Source of the DNA: Verrucomicrobiales bacterium | GTDB lineage: Bacteria; Verrucomicrobiota; Verrucomicrobiia; Limisphaerales; UBA11320 | Reading direction: 5' to 3' | DNA length: 58,343 nt | Assembly (NCBI GenBank): GCA_016793885.1 | Contig: JAEUHE010000092.1 | Coordinates: 1 to 58,343, forward strand | Part shown: piece after piece, positions 34,002 through 43,510 of the stretch | Numbering within the stretch: position 1 is the stretch's first letter | Layout of the letters: the number at the start of each line of letters is the position of its first letter | Notes under the pieces: generated by a model | Seen by the model: the letters and a program-made list of their open reading frames with translations, nothing else | What the model was told of the DNA's origin: nothing | Databases searched by the model: none | Translations under genes and position numbers: made by a program

Positions 34002-34831
34002 TCGTCAGCCTCCTCGGGGTGCATCGATGTTGGTTCAACCTCACGGGAGCGGCTGGCTCGAGCCGGCTTACGACCGTAAAACACTTTCTGGAGCACCAGT
34101 CCGCACGCCGGGGCGGACATGCCGGCCATGCGACGGTCCTTCGCCGCGAGCATCTCGGCCATCTGTAGGGGACTAAACCGTCCCAACCCCACCTGCACCA
34201 AAGTCCCCACGATCCCGCGGCACATCTTGTAGAGGAACCCATCCCCCTCGATCACAAACGTCAGCAGTGAACCGCTGCGGCGAATCTCCACCCGACGCAG
34301 CGTGCGAACCGTGTCGGGGATCTCGTAGGAATGGGTCGCCGCGAAGGATCGAAAATCGTGAGTGCCCACCAATTTGCCAGCGGCTTCGCGCATCGTCGGC
34401 AAAGCCAATGGCCGCGGAACCTGCCACGCGTAGCGGCGCAGCAGCGGATTCATCGCGCAGTGATTCCACACCCGATACCGATACTGCTTTCCCGAGGCAT
34501 CAAACCGAGCATGGAAATGCTTCGGTGCCCGGGCTGCTGCCACGATTCGAATATCGGGAGGGAGTTTCGCGTTGAGCCCCAGCACCACATTGCGCATGGA
34601 GAGACGAAACCGCTCCTTGGGAAACTCGATATGAGCGACCATCCCCTCCGCGTGCACGCCGGCGTCGGTCCGACTGGAACTATGGAGTCGATGCTGTCCC
34701 GGAATCATCTCGGACCAAGCGCGCTCGATCAGCTCCTGCACCCCGGTGCCCGAGGTCTGGAGTTGCCAGCCGGCGTAGTCCGTACCGTCGTAGGCGATGG
34801 TCAACCGCAGCTTGATCAATTCCTCGCTCAT
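33998..34831 (-). CDS. truA: tRNA pseudouridine(38-40) synthase TruA
   Basis: A 277-residue pseudouridine synthase for the anticodon arm. It starts with RLTIAYDGTDYAGWQ, carries the catalytic Asp in SSRTDAGVHAEGMV, and has KQYRYRVWN and GDGFLYKMCRGIVGTLVQVG, all TruA hallmarks. A short polar tail (about 255-277) exceeds the usual end. It overlaps ruvX by one base and trmL by four, so the three genes are translated from one mRNA. Confidence 0.96.
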   Translation of the reverse strand: MSEELIKLRLTIAYDGTDYAGWQLQTSGTGVQELIERAWSEMIPGQHRLHSSSRTDAGVHAEGMVAHIEFPKERFRLSMRNVVLGLNAKLPPDIRIVAAARAPKHFHARFDASGKQYRYRVWNHCAMNPLLRRYAWQVPRPLALPTMREAAGKLVGTHDFRSFAATHSYEIPDTVRTLRRVEIRRSGSLLTFVIEGDGFLYKMCRGIVGTLVQVGLGRFSPLQMAEMLAAKDRRMAGMSAPACGLVLQKVFYGRKPARASRSREVEPTSMHPEEADE

Positions 34832-35241
34832 CAGCTCTGCACATCGAGGAAGCTCTGCAACAAGACCGCTGCCGCCATCGCATCCACTTTCTCCTTGCGC
34901 TTGTCGCGTCGGACGTTGGCATCAATCATGACCCGGTTCGCCTGTGCCGAAGTCAGCCGCTCATCCCAGGTTCGGACCGGGGTTGGGATCTTCTCTCGCA
35001 GGGCGGCGATAAACTCACGCACCTTCTCGGCCGCCGGCCCGTAGGTGCCGTCCATGTTGCGCGGCATGCCAATGATGATCAGTTCCACCTCCTTTTCTTG
35101 GAGCAAGGCCTGAAGGCGAAGCCAGACGCCGTCGATCGGTTCTGCTGGAATGAACTCGATCGGCTGAGCGATCATCTTCAGTTCATCGCTGATCGCCACG
35201 CCGATACGTTTCGTCCCATGATCCAATGCCAAAATTCGCAC
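34831..35241 (-). CDS. ruvX: Putative pre-16S rRNA nuclease / Holliday junction resolvase-like YqgF
   Basis: A 136-residue RNase H-fold nuclease. RILALDHGTKRIGVAISDEL carries the first catalytic Asp, IIIGMPRNMDGTYGPAA the middle motif, and DERLTSAQANRVMID plus EKVDAMAAAVLLQSFLD the last ones. The protein matures the 16S rRNA 5' end in E. coli. I chose the GTG at 35241; a TTG at 35268 would add nine residues. First gene of the ruvX-truA-trmL operon. The region upstream holds a dispersed repeat. Confidence 0.9.
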   Translation of the reverse strand: MRILALDHGTKRIGVAISDELKMIAQPIEFIPAEPIDGVWLRLQALLQEKEVELIIIGMPRNMDGTYGPAAEKVREFIAALREKIPTPVRTWDERLTSAQANRVMIDANVRRDKRKEKVDAMAAAVLLQSFLDVQS

Positions 35242-35334
35242 GGATCCAGCGTAACGGACGCTCGGCAAAGGTCACCCAAAAAGGTGGACCAAACCAGCTG
35301 GGCGTTCCGGTAGTTCCTCAGCGTGGTCTTAGAT

Positions 35335-35427
35335 GGCCCGAACCCGCAGGGTTCACAGAAATGAGCCGGGGTTGCTGGCACCCCCGGAAAACCTTAGAAG
35401 TACGGAGGATCGCGCAGCGATGCCACC
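35335..35427. repeat. Dispersed 93-bp repeat with three hairpins, copy A
   Basis: GGCCCGAACCCGCAGGGTTC opens the element. Three inverted units follow one another: GAACCC/GGGTTC, CCGGGG/CCCCCGG around TTGCTGGCA, and GGATCGC/GCGATGC. A copy of equal length and about 80-85 % identity lies at 58215-58307. There is no coding potential. The rest of the 290-base gap between ruvX and the tail-collar gene shows no clear signal. Confidence 0.8.
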
Positions 35428-35531
35428 AGTTATTCAAGCCCGCGTCACGCCTCACCGCACCTCTCGAACCTGGGTTGACTTAGAGGCTATGGGCCGACCC
35501 ATTGTGGCCAACACGGGCTGAGTTTTCCTCT

Positions 35532-36728
35532 TCAATACTTGATGAGATAATGGACATACGAATTCTTCGGCCTCGTCTCGTTTCCTCCGGTAGCTCGAGT
35601 GGTTCTCGTAGAATCCAGACGAAAAAGTACATCATTAGATCCGCTCAAGTATGCGTCAACCTCTGTTCCTTCCGTTGCATGTGGCCGGAAGTCGTTGTAA
35701 GTGTGCGTATGGCTAGCCAACCCGTCTACTTGAGCAGATCCCACGTTGTTCCCGGTGTTTCCACCAGGTTGATCCACGGTCCGCGCTTCACGATCAGGGT
35801 CCCGAGTGGTTGCTCCACTCACTCCCCGAAGGAAACGCCCACGTAGGTCCGGCAGGTTAAAATCGGTCTGGTTGTCACCGGCTGGAAGAGCGACATAGAG
35901 TGCTCCAACCGGAGAGGAGGAGCCATTCCCCCAGGCTTGGCCAATCGAGAGGAAAAGATTGGAGAATTTAGGATGTTGCGCATCCAGGGCCGATCCATCA
36001 CAGAGAAGCCAGCCAGCGGGCACATTGGTTCCCCCGAAGGCGGTGATGGTGCCAGGTGGAACGAGAGCCTCCGCAATGGCTTGAGCCAGACGAGAGATAT
36101 CGATGCTTCCAGCCGCTAGATTCAGCCCATTCAAGGTACCCTCCGCCAGCAAGGAACCGGTAATGGTCGCCGGGGAGATCAAAGCAGCGGTAATGCTCTG
36201 AGGGGCGATCTGTTCAGCCTTGATGCTGGCCGGGACGAGTCGATTACCGGCGATCAACGCCGTCGGCGGATGGTCACTGCCTTGAGCAAAGACGTCCTTC
36301 CAGTCAAATCCAGCAAGCTTCCGAGCGTTGGCGGCCTCGACAGCAAAAACGGAAGGAGAAATAGTCTGACGAGGGAGCAGCGGGGGATCGGCCAGGCTGA
36401 TCTGATCGTCCCCATTGGCATCCAAGGTCATTTCGAGATAAACCGGCGCACCGAAATCAACCCCTTCGAGACTCGCCTTGGACCCAAGGACGGTGCTGAT
36501 CAAGCCTTGATTCACGGTAAGTCGCTGCACCTCCCCGTTCCAGACCGAGCGCCCGCCAACGGGAGCATCATACATCTTAAATTGGACGGTCCGGACCCCA
36601 TCGACCCCACCCTCACCCGAAGCACCCGTGAGGCGGCCTTGGAATGGCAGCAGTCGGCCGGACTGATCCGACCAAAGCAGACCAGGCGACGACACCAGAA
36701 GGAAAACAGCAAGCAGGCTTAATTTCAT
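35532..36728 (-). CDS. Secreted phage tail-collar domain protein
   Basis: A 398-residue protein with a signal peptide (MKLSLLAVFLLVSSPGLLWS). The mature N-terminal part (about 25-130) starts with LLPFQGRLTGASG and has VQFKMYDAP, a module often found in secreted proteins of this phylum. A middle helical-repeat part follows. The C-terminal part (about 235-398) is a tail-collar domain: GWLLCDGSALD, FNLPDLRGRFLRGV, then HTHTYNDF and NSYVHYLIKY. In phages this domain makes fibre tips; here, with a signal peptide, it is probably a surface or secreted adhesin. It is the last gene of a five-gene minus-strand run. I chose the ATG at 36728. Confidence 0.85.
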   Translation of the reverse strand: MKLSLLAVFLLVSSPGLLWSDQSGRLLPFQGRLTGASGEGGVDGVRTVQFKMYDAPVGGRSVWNGEVQRLTVNQGLISTVLGSKASLEGVDFGAPVYLEMTLDANGDDQISLADPPLLPRQTISPSVFAVEAANARKLAGFDWKDVFAQGSDHPPTALIAGNRLVPASIKAEQIAPQSITAALISPATITGSLLAEGTLNGLNLAAGSIDISRLAQAIAEALVPPGTITAFGGTNVPAGWLLCDGSALDAQHPKFSNLFLSIGQAWGNGSSSPVGALYVALPAGDNQTDFNLPDLRGRFLRGVSGATTRDPDREARTVDQPGGNTGNNVGSAQVDGLASHTHTYNDFRPHATEGTEVDAYLSGSNDVLFRLDSTRTTRATGGNETRPKNSYVHYLIKY

Positions 36729-36788
36729 AGGCTTAACCATTTGATTTGTTCTAAACACAGATTCGAAAGCGATAGGACAGATCGCCGA

Positions 36789-39700
36789 TCAATTGCCCCA
36801 AGCGACAGCCGGCGGTGACCCAACCTCCATCTGAAGGTACAGCTCGATGTCCTCGATATTCTCGATGCGCAACGTCCCCTGACTGCCGATACGCAGCACA
36901 AAGTTGTCGCAGAAGAGTGGCCACCCGCCGACCTCGTTCATGGGTACCTGTGTCGAGCTGATGGCGGCCGGGATGCCGATGCCCGTACCGAAGAACGGCT
37001 CACCGACTAAACGTTTGTCCGGATCCCGCTGATACAAGGGGATCTGAAAGGTGGAGAGAGAGCGGGTAAACGTAAACACGCTGTCCGGAAAGAATCCGAT
37101 CCGATCCACGTTACCAAAGAGTTCAACGGAGATAGGAACGGTGCTGCCGGCGGCAAACACGTTCTTACCAACGATCTTCACCCCAATTTTTTTGATCCGA
37201 TGATTCCAGAACTGATCGAATCCACCACCGGGCCGGTTCTGAGCCACAATCGGGACGGGCGCGGATTGCCCCAGGATAACCCGGGCCTGATTGTAAGTGA
37301 GCGGGAAATCAATGCGCAATCGGGTGAAACCGCTGGCGTTCGCGGCGTCGCGATTCGCCAGATCGAGTAAAATCGCGCGAAACTGCTGAATGCTCTGCCG
37401 CTCCAGTGCGCTGTCCTGAACATAGTAGTTCCCAGCAAGGTCGTAGCGGTAATCGATGAGCTTGAAGAGATCCCGGCGCAGGCTCAAAGGTTGCCCGGCA
37501 AACGAGTTTGCGTCCCACAGAACCGCACTTGGTGCGCCGCGAAATTCCGGCTCCCGCAACTTGGTGTCCCAGGCCTTGAGAGCATTGAAGAAGGCCAGGC
37601 CCTGTGTGTGGTTGGGAATGCTGAACACGCTCTCGGCCTCCGTGAAGCCATCGAAGGAGCCGTTGTTCAGCGGAACGATCGTGCTCCCATTGGCTTGCTT
37701 GATCGGATTAAGGAACCGCTCGGTCCAGGCAGCCTCGAGCATCCTCGCCAGCTTATAGAGCTCGATCCTATACTCTTGGAGAAGATCACGATATTCCTCT
37801 TCGGCCTTCTCTAGTTTAAAGGCCAGGGAAGGATCCCGGTACCAGAGGCGGTCGGTTACATCCTGATAGAAGGCGTGGTCTTGAACGAGACGGTTGGCTC
37901 GGCTGAACAACTGCAGAAGCTCGGCGCTGGCGATTGAGGATTGTACGAAAATGGAGGGGATTTGATCAGCAGCGTTCCGTTGATCGATGATCAGGTTCTT
38001 AATGACCGCTGCACTCTGGATTTCGTTGATCGCGACTCTCTCGCTGGCGAGTCGCAGTGTCCTAATCGCTATGTCTCTAGTCGAAAGTAGCTTCCCGAGA
38101 TTGGTTTTCAGCGTCTGGCTGACACCAGATGCCATGCCGCAGGCACAGGTGGTGGTCCAACCCTCCACTGAATCAGCGGTGGCAATCACCGCATCCATGA
38201 CCGAGATTACCAAGGCGTTGGCTGTGATGGTTAGGTTCTCATTCAGGCTCTTCTTTCGCTCGATGTTGATTCTCTCCACAAACGAACGAACGTGCCCCTT
38301 CTTAGCCTCGATCTCACGAATTGCTTGGATCAGGCGCAGAGCTTGAATGGACATCAAGCTCCCGTCCCGCAGCCCATCCCCATTCGGATTCCGTTCGTCC
38401 ACCAGGCGATCGAATTTCATCTTCACCGCCTGAACGTACGCCTCCCGGGCGGCATCACTCCGGAGGTTACCGTAATTGTCGGGATCTTCACCGGTGATCT
38501 CGAGGAGCTGGGTCTCCAAGGAGTTCCGTAGCGATATGTCACGTTCCCCATTGAGGGTCTGGGCCTGCTCAGTGCGCGCCAGTTCGTAGGCCACGGATCC
38601 ATCTGCCGGCACCTGAGCGTCCCCACCCCACTTCAACCGGGCAGCTTCATAGGCATCCCGACAGAGGCCAATCTGCATCTGAATGCTAGTGGGATCCCAC
38701 GCACTGACCAACGCGGTTTGTGTCGGCTTCTCTCCCGCGAGGATCTGATCCCGCAAGCGGACCGCATCCGTCACACTCACGCGGGCTTGGTCGATCTTCG
38801 CCTGCTGAAATTCGTTGACGGTGCCATCGGTCCCATCGCTGAGCCGGGCCGCCAGTGGCAAAGTGGCCAGGAACTGAGCGTGCACATCATTCCTCAAAAG
38901 TTCGGCCGCCCGATTCAACATGGCGTTCTTTTCGACCTCCGTACGCTTAGCTCCAGCACCCGGACCCGCATAGGCGCTGCGCCAGAGTTGATCGGCATAG
39001 CCCACCGTGGCCAGACCATATCGTTCGAGCGAGCTGCCATACAAATAGGCCACCGATTGACTGGCTTCCCGATCCTGCACCGCTGGCCCTCCGAAGTTGG
39101 GATCATCAAACCGATCGTGGTCCAGAATGCCATCCTCCTTTTCCTCATCGAACGTCACATAATGGGGGACGGTCGGATACAGAGAGCTGCCCGCCCGCAA
39201 GGCTCCGGTGGTATCCTCCGCGACATAACTCAGCACATCCTTAATCGCCTGCTGGAAATAGAGGCGAGCATAGGTCAGCTGTTTTTGAGAGGTTCCAGGA
39301 AACACAGTCGCTTCCTCCTTAGGCATCAGACGACTGTCGTTCGCAGAACTGCTCCCCGGGTATGACACCCGCACCCCGTCGAGAAGATCTTTATTGCCAG
39401 CGTATAAATACCCCGTCGCCAAGCTTTCCAACGCCTCCCAGGCAATCACCTTGGCCTGGATGGAACGCGGGGCCTGGCCGCTCACGAAGCTACTGGGTTC
39501 AGTAGGCTCCGCACGACGGATGGAGAGCGCCAGCTCCACGGTCTCGGCTAGACTGGGCCGGTTGGAGGTACGCCCGTTCAAACCCAAGAAGTCCTCCACC
39601 AGCACTTTACGGGTCTTGGACTCCGGGAATCCATTCAGGTACGACCGCCCCTCCACCAACCGGCTAAAGGCGGTGTCCAGCTCGTCAGCCTGGAGGCCTA

Positions 39701-39800
39701 AAACCGTCCAACCCGCCACGCAAGCCCCAGCAACCAGAGGCCGAGATACCAGGCTCTGACGGAGGATTCGGAGTGTTCTCATCACACAAACAGGTTTCAT
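36789..39800 (-). CDS. Secreted protein with TcA-C-terminal-like region
   Basis: A 1003-residue protein with a signal peptide (about 1-38). Most of it is alpha-helical with long charged helices (about 270-720). I see no match in the first 650 residues. From about residue 680 the order of short segments resembles the end of Tc toxin A subunits: LARMLEAAWTERFL (about 684-697; TcA has an LxxxAEQAY helix here), a helix with LKAWDTKLRE, then NHRIKKIGVKIVGKN (about 866-880; TcA has RRIKxISVTLP), and last ENIEDIELYLQMEV (TcA has LNDIILHIRYTI). This end of TcA docks TcB. The gene lies in one run with an SpvB/TcdB-RHS gene, which supports the reading. Not confirmed by alignment. Confidence 0.6.
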   Translation of the reverse strand: MKPVCVMRTLRILRQSLVSRPLVAGACVAGWTVLGLQADELDTAFSRLVEGRSYLNGFPESKTRKVLVEDFLGLNGRTSNRPSLAETVELALSIRRAEPTEPSSFVSGQAPRSIQAKVIAWEALESLATGYLYAGNKDLLDGVRVSYPGSSSANDSRLMPKEEATVFPGTSQKQLTYARLYFQQAIKDVLSYVAEDTTGALRAGSSLYPTVPHYVTFDEEKEDGILDHDRFDDPNFGGPAVQDREASQSVAYLYGSSLERYGLATVGYADQLWRSAYAGPGAGAKRTEVEKNAMLNRAAELLRNDVHAQFLATLPLAARLSDGTDGTVNEFQQAKIDQARVSVTDAVRLRDQILAGEKPTQTALVSAWDPTSIQMQIGLCRDAYEAARLKWGGDAQVPADGSVAYELARTEQAQTLNGERDISLRNSLETQLLEITGEDPDNYGNLRSDAAREAYVQAVKMKFDRLVDERNPNGDGLRDGSLMSIQALRLIQAIREIEAKKGHVRSFVERINIERKKSLNENLTITANALVISVMDAVIATADSVEGWTTTCACGMASGVSQTLKTNLGKLLSTRDIAIRTLRLASERVAINEIQSAAVIKNLIIDQRNAADQIPSIFVQSSIASAELLQLFSRANRLVQDHAFYQDVTDRLWYRDPSLAFKLEKAEEEYRDLLQEYRIELYKLARMLEAAWTERFLNPIKQANGSTIVPLNNGSFDGFTEAESVFSIPNHTQGLAFFNALKAWDTKLREPEFRGAPSAVLWDANSFAGQPLSLRRDLFKLIDYRYDLAGNYYVQDSALERQSIQQFRAILLDLANRDAANASGFTRLRIDFPLTYNQARVILGQSAPVPIVAQNRPGGGFDQFWNHRIKKIGVKIVGKNVFAAGSTVPISVELFGNVDRIGFFPDSVFTFTRSLSTFQIPLYQRDPDKRLVGEPFFGTGIGIPAAISSTQVPMNEVGGWPLFCDNFVLRIGSQGTLRIENIEDIELYLQMEVGSPPAVAWGN

Positions 39801-39809
39801 AGGAAGTCC

Positions 39810-42800
39810 TTATTCCGAAGTCAGCACGCCCAATCGGAGTTGGAAGTAAAGGTTGCCTGTATCCGCAGAAGGGGAACTCAGCAGAGGCGCATCAAAGGGA
39901 TTGTCAGGTTGACTGCGACGCGCCTTGGCCACTTTCACCGAGGAGGCAGTAACCGTGGCCGGCACGAACAGCGCACCGAGTGAGCAGGCGATGCGGTAGT
40001 GCGTGACCTCGTTGTTCTTGGCAAGATCCCCGAGCAGGGTCACCCCTGTGTGCGGATGATACGAATCATCGTCCCGGGCAAAAGTGAAGTCCACGCCGTC
40101 GCGGGCCTGGTACAGCTGAGTGGAGTAGTTCAGATTCGGAGCCACCGCACTGTTTCCCCAGACAATTAGCCCATTCTCTGAGTCCTGAAGATACTCGGGC
40201 GAGCCGTCAACGGTCCGGGTATTGCTCCAGAGGGAGGCCAGGTGATTGTAGTTGAAGTCCTCATCTTTGAACCCCTGTTCGTTGCGATTCACCGAGCCAG
40301 GAAACCCCGGCGAGGCCAACGGCACAAATCCATCCGAAGCGAACAGCCCCGTGGTGTTGGCCGGGCCGACCTGCGGCGCCAGATCGATGTCCATCGAAGC
40401 AGCGTAGGCATGTTGCAGCGGCATCGCTGAGACGTAAGCGGCCCCGAACTCGTTCGTTTCTCCAACCACGAAACTGCTCTGTGGTGCCAAATCGCTCACA
40501 TACCGATCCGCTCCCGTGATCGGATCGAGGCCCACCTTGCTGGCCGGTATCACGCCCGCCCAAGAAGCGAAGGATTGAAACACATAGGCGGAATAACCCG
40601 ACGCCGCAGTCTGAGCAGGCAATCCGGAGCTCGCTCCACCGAGGTCCGAAGGTTTCGCAGGGGCATTCCCGGGACTGGGCAATGCCACGATCCACCGCTG
40701 ATCGAGCGGGGATGGAGCATCAGGAGGCGAAAAGAGACGAGCCAGATAGGCACCCGGTTTGGGGTAGACATGCGATGCGGAAGCTCCCGTCGCGCCGCTG
40801 CCATCGCCAAACTCCCAGCGCGCTTCTCCCGTCAAGTTGAGGCCAAAGAAGTCCACCGTCGATCCCGCGGTCGCCTGAGAAGGGCCCGCCGCCATGGAGG
40901 GCGGAGCGGTCGCATCCGGACGCAACTGCAGTTCGAACGGCACCGTGGTCGTGCCTGCCGGGAAGCCCGCCACGCCTGCCGGTGCGGCCGGGGCTCCAGC
41001 CAAGGGATTAAATCGCGCCAACAAACGCTGCTCCCGGGCAGTGAAGGCCAGGCCCGGCTGCACAAAGAACGGCCGAGTGTAATCGATGGACAGCCCCGGC
41101 TGCGAAGGATCCGAAGCGATGAACCCCGGCCGATAGGCCGTGAAGTTCAAGGGAAGCAAGGGAAGCCGCGCAATTTTGAAGGCACCGTCGGCTCCAGACG
41201 GTGAAGAATAGGCGCTGAACGGCAGCCCATTCAAAGCCACCGTTGCACCTGACACTGGAACTTCCCCATTCCGCACCACGCCATAGACGTCAGCCACCGG
41301 CTGTCCCTCCAACCGCAGGGTCCAGCTCTGAAGGGTAACAGTCTGGTTTCCGCGGTTGCTGAGGGCCAACTCCCAAAACTTGCCATTCGGCCCGTCGGTG
41401 CGTGTGCTGCCCACCGACTTGACGAATGTCAACAAATCGCCGGTGGTAGGACGATCCAGCGGGAAGGTGACCGCCTCGAGCAGTTTCGGGTTGATCCCCG
41501 TCGCGGACAGCGATTCATCATACAGCACCAACTCACGGGCCGTCGGATTGGCCGGCGAACGCAAAACCAGGCGCAGCGAGGCATGCGGCAGGGGCGCCGA
41601 AAATTGCAGGGTAACGAGCAGATTCTGCAGTTCGAGATCCGTGTCGAATCGCAGATTCGAGATGCGGGTGGCTCCCGCAGGCACCGCCAAGGCGGCGCTG
41701 CTCCTCTTGGAAACCACCGGCTCGACGCCGGTGTCGGAGGCCACTGATCGACGGGCCGTGAAGGGTCGGGCGGACTGACGCTCCAAATGAAAGTTGCCGA
41801 GCAACACCAGCGGTTCTTTCGACATGCCGTGGATGATTTCCGAGTAGCGGCCCTCGAGCACATAGCCATCCGTTGGATTCCCCTTCACGAGGGATCCCTC
41901 GAAGGTGACGGAGCGCTGGATGGGAAACGGAAACGGGTTGACCACATCCAGACGACCGTTGTTGTTCCAATCAATGTCCACTCCGGCGGCCGAGTCGACT
42001 TCGCTGAAAGCGTCATACGGCTCTCCGTTCTGATCCCCCGGCGGCAGCACATAGCTGCCGCTGAGCACAAAGCGGTTGCCTGCATTTGCTACCCGATATC
42101 CTATCAAAGGCACATCGACCGGCCACAGCAGGGCCACCGAACTGTCGATCACTCCCCGGAGTAACCCTTCCACCTTGTTGTCTTCGTAAAAGCTAACCAG
42201 CAGATCGACATCGGGAACCTTGTTGCGCTTGCCGCTGACGGTGTCGATGACGGCATACCCCTTGAAGTCACCCTCCAACCCGGGAACCTCGGCCACCACC
42301 TGATACTCTCGATCCCCAACGCTGGTCCTTAACACCAATCGACCACGGTGAACCCCTCGCCCGAGGTTACGGCGATCCAACCGCAGATAAACGGTGTCAT
42401 TTTCCAGAGTGGTCACCCCACGCACCAACGTGTGCGAGTCCAACAACTGGCCCTGATCCCCGCGCGGCTCAGGCTCGGAGGGAGAAGTGAATAATCGGAT
42501 CCAGGGCTCCGCTGTCGCAGGATCCGTCGTCGGAATCCACTCCGCTGACCAGATCAAAATACCGCCTCCCCCGCCCTGAGCATCCCCCACATTGGAAATG
42601 CCTACCGTTTGAACATCCTCACCCGGAAAGAAACGGAGGGTATCCTGCTCGTCAATGGAGGCGGGGCGAACCCGGCCAGACACATTCAAATCCTCCTTTG
42701 ACGGAAAGTTGTCCAGGGGCTCGGCGTCGATATCCGGTCGCACGGTGGTGACCAGCCGGGGACGCAAGACCGCAGGATCCGTCACGTGGATCCAGTAACC

Positions 42801-43478
42801 GCGGCCGGCATCCTTGAGTAGATCAAACTTGGGAAAGGGAAGATCGGGCGGCAGTCCGGCCAGCACATTGGTCTTGAGCTGTTCGGGAGTGCCCTGGGGG
42901 CGGAACATCTTTCGGAAGCTCTGGTTTTCCCAGGTGAGCAAGGCGTCGTAATCCAGTCCCGCGGCGGTCAGCACAGCGAGCAGACTCACCGGCTCGGCAT
43001 TGCTGACGCCCGTGCTCCCGAGTGGCACGCCGAAGAGGTTCCACCCAGGCTGGAAGTTAAGCGATGGAAACACCGGTCCCTGCGGCAAGGTTCCATTGAC
43101 CCGCCACGCGGGAACACTCTGATTGGCGAAGACCCAGTAGGCGCGCCCAGGTTCGATGGGCGGCAGGGCGACCAGGGTATTGGCGGTGCTATCGTTGGCC
43201 TGTTGGGCCGTGGTGCCAGCGGGCTTGATATAGCGCAGCCACAACCCGGACGCTGCATCGTAGGTCCAGGCTGCCTGAAATCCAGCCAATGTGCCGAACA
43301 CCGCCTCGGGCGAGGGATCGGTCGGCGTGACCTGAAACGTGATCAGGTTCCACTGCGACGCGATGCTGAAAGTCTGGGTTTCCGCTTGGGCGCTATCGAT
43401 CGCGACAGCCAGGGCACTCAGCGCGAGGCCCAGACGGACCGGACGGGAGACCCAACGATGGAGGATGCAGGTTGACAT
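39810..43478 (-). CDS. Giant secreted multidomain protein (BACON-like, P-domain-like, PKD)
   Basis: A 1222-residue protein with a signal peptide (about 1-32). Two related beta modules follow with WNLITFQV and WNLFGVPLG. Around 290-400 is a module with VGISNVGDAQGGGG and RGVHRGRLVLRTSVGDREYQV, like BACON domains. Around 630-755 is a proprotein-convertase P-domain-like part (LRFDTDLELQNLLVTLQFSA, then GKFWELALSNRGNQTVTLQSW). A carboxypeptidase-regulatory-like module (VYGVVRNGEVPVSGATVAL) and a PKD domain (ARWEFGDGSGATGASASHVY, about 890-930) come next. No protease active site is visible. It is probably a surface or secreted binding protein. The gap to the TcA-like gene is nine bases. Confidence 0.75.
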   Translation of the reverse strand: MSTCILHRWVSRPVRLGLALSALAVAIDSAQAETQTFSIASQWNLITFQVTPTDPSPEAVFGTLAGFQAAWTYDAASGLWLRYIKPAGTTAQQANDSTANTLVALPPIEPGRAYWVFANQSVPAWRVNGTLPQGPVFPSLNFQPGWNLFGVPLGSTGVSNAEPVSLLAVLTAAGLDYDALLTWENQSFRKMFRPQGTPEQLKTNVLAGLPPDLPFPKFDLLKDAGRGYWIHVTDPAVLRPRLVTTVRPDIDAEPLDNFPSKEDLNVSGRVRPASIDEQDTLRFFPGEDVQTVGISNVGDAQGGGGGILIWSAEWIPTTDPATAEPWIRLFTSPSEPEPRGDQGQLLDSHTLVRGVTTLENDTVYLRLDRRNLGRGVHRGRLVLRTSVGDREYQVVAEVPGLEGDFKGYAVIDTVSGKRNKVPDVDLLVSFYEDNKVEGLLRGVIDSSVALLWPVDVPLIGYRVANAGNRFVLSGSYVLPPGDQNGEPYDAFSEVDSAAGVDIDWNNNGRLDVVNPFPFPIQRSVTFEGSLVKGNPTDGYVLEGRYSEIIHGMSKEPLVLLGNFHLERQSARPFTARRSVASDTGVEPVVSKRSSAALAVPAGATRISNLRFDTDLELQNLLVTLQFSAPLPHASLRLVLRSPANPTARELVLYDESLSATGINPKLLEAVTFPLDRPTTGDLLTFVKSVGSTRTDGPNGKFWELALSNRGNQTVTLQSWTLRLEGQPVADVYGVVRNGEVPVSGATVALNGLPFSAYSSPSGADGAFKIARLPLLPLNFTAYRPGFIASDPSQPGLSIDYTRPFFVQPGLAFTAREQRLLARFNPLAGAPAAPAGVAGFPAGTTTVPFELQLRPDATAPPSMAAGPSQATAGSTVDFFGLNLTGEARWEFGDGSGATGASASHVYPKPGAYLARLFSPPDAPSPLDQRWIVALPSPGNAPAKPSDLGGASSGLPAQTAASGYSAYVFQSFASWAGVIPASKVGLDPITGADRYVSDLAPQSSFVVGETNEFGAAYVSAMPLQHAYAASMDIDLAPQVGPANTTGLFASDGFVPLASPGFPGSVNRNEQGFKDEDFNYNHLASLWSNTRTVDGSPEYLQDSENGLIVWGNSAVAPNLNYSTQLYQARDGVDFTFARDDDSYHPHTGVTLLGDLAKNNEVTHYRIACSLGALFVPATVTASSVKVAKARRSQPDNPFDAPLLSSPSADTGNLYFQLRLGVLTSE

Positions 43479-43510
43479 GGAAAAATCGGGTTACGGTGCC
43501 GGGGACAAGC

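Noticed and set aside
35532..36728. Prophage remnant because of the tail-collar domain
   Set aside because: The protein has a Sec signal and no other phage genes are near; secreted tail-collar proteins occur outside phages.
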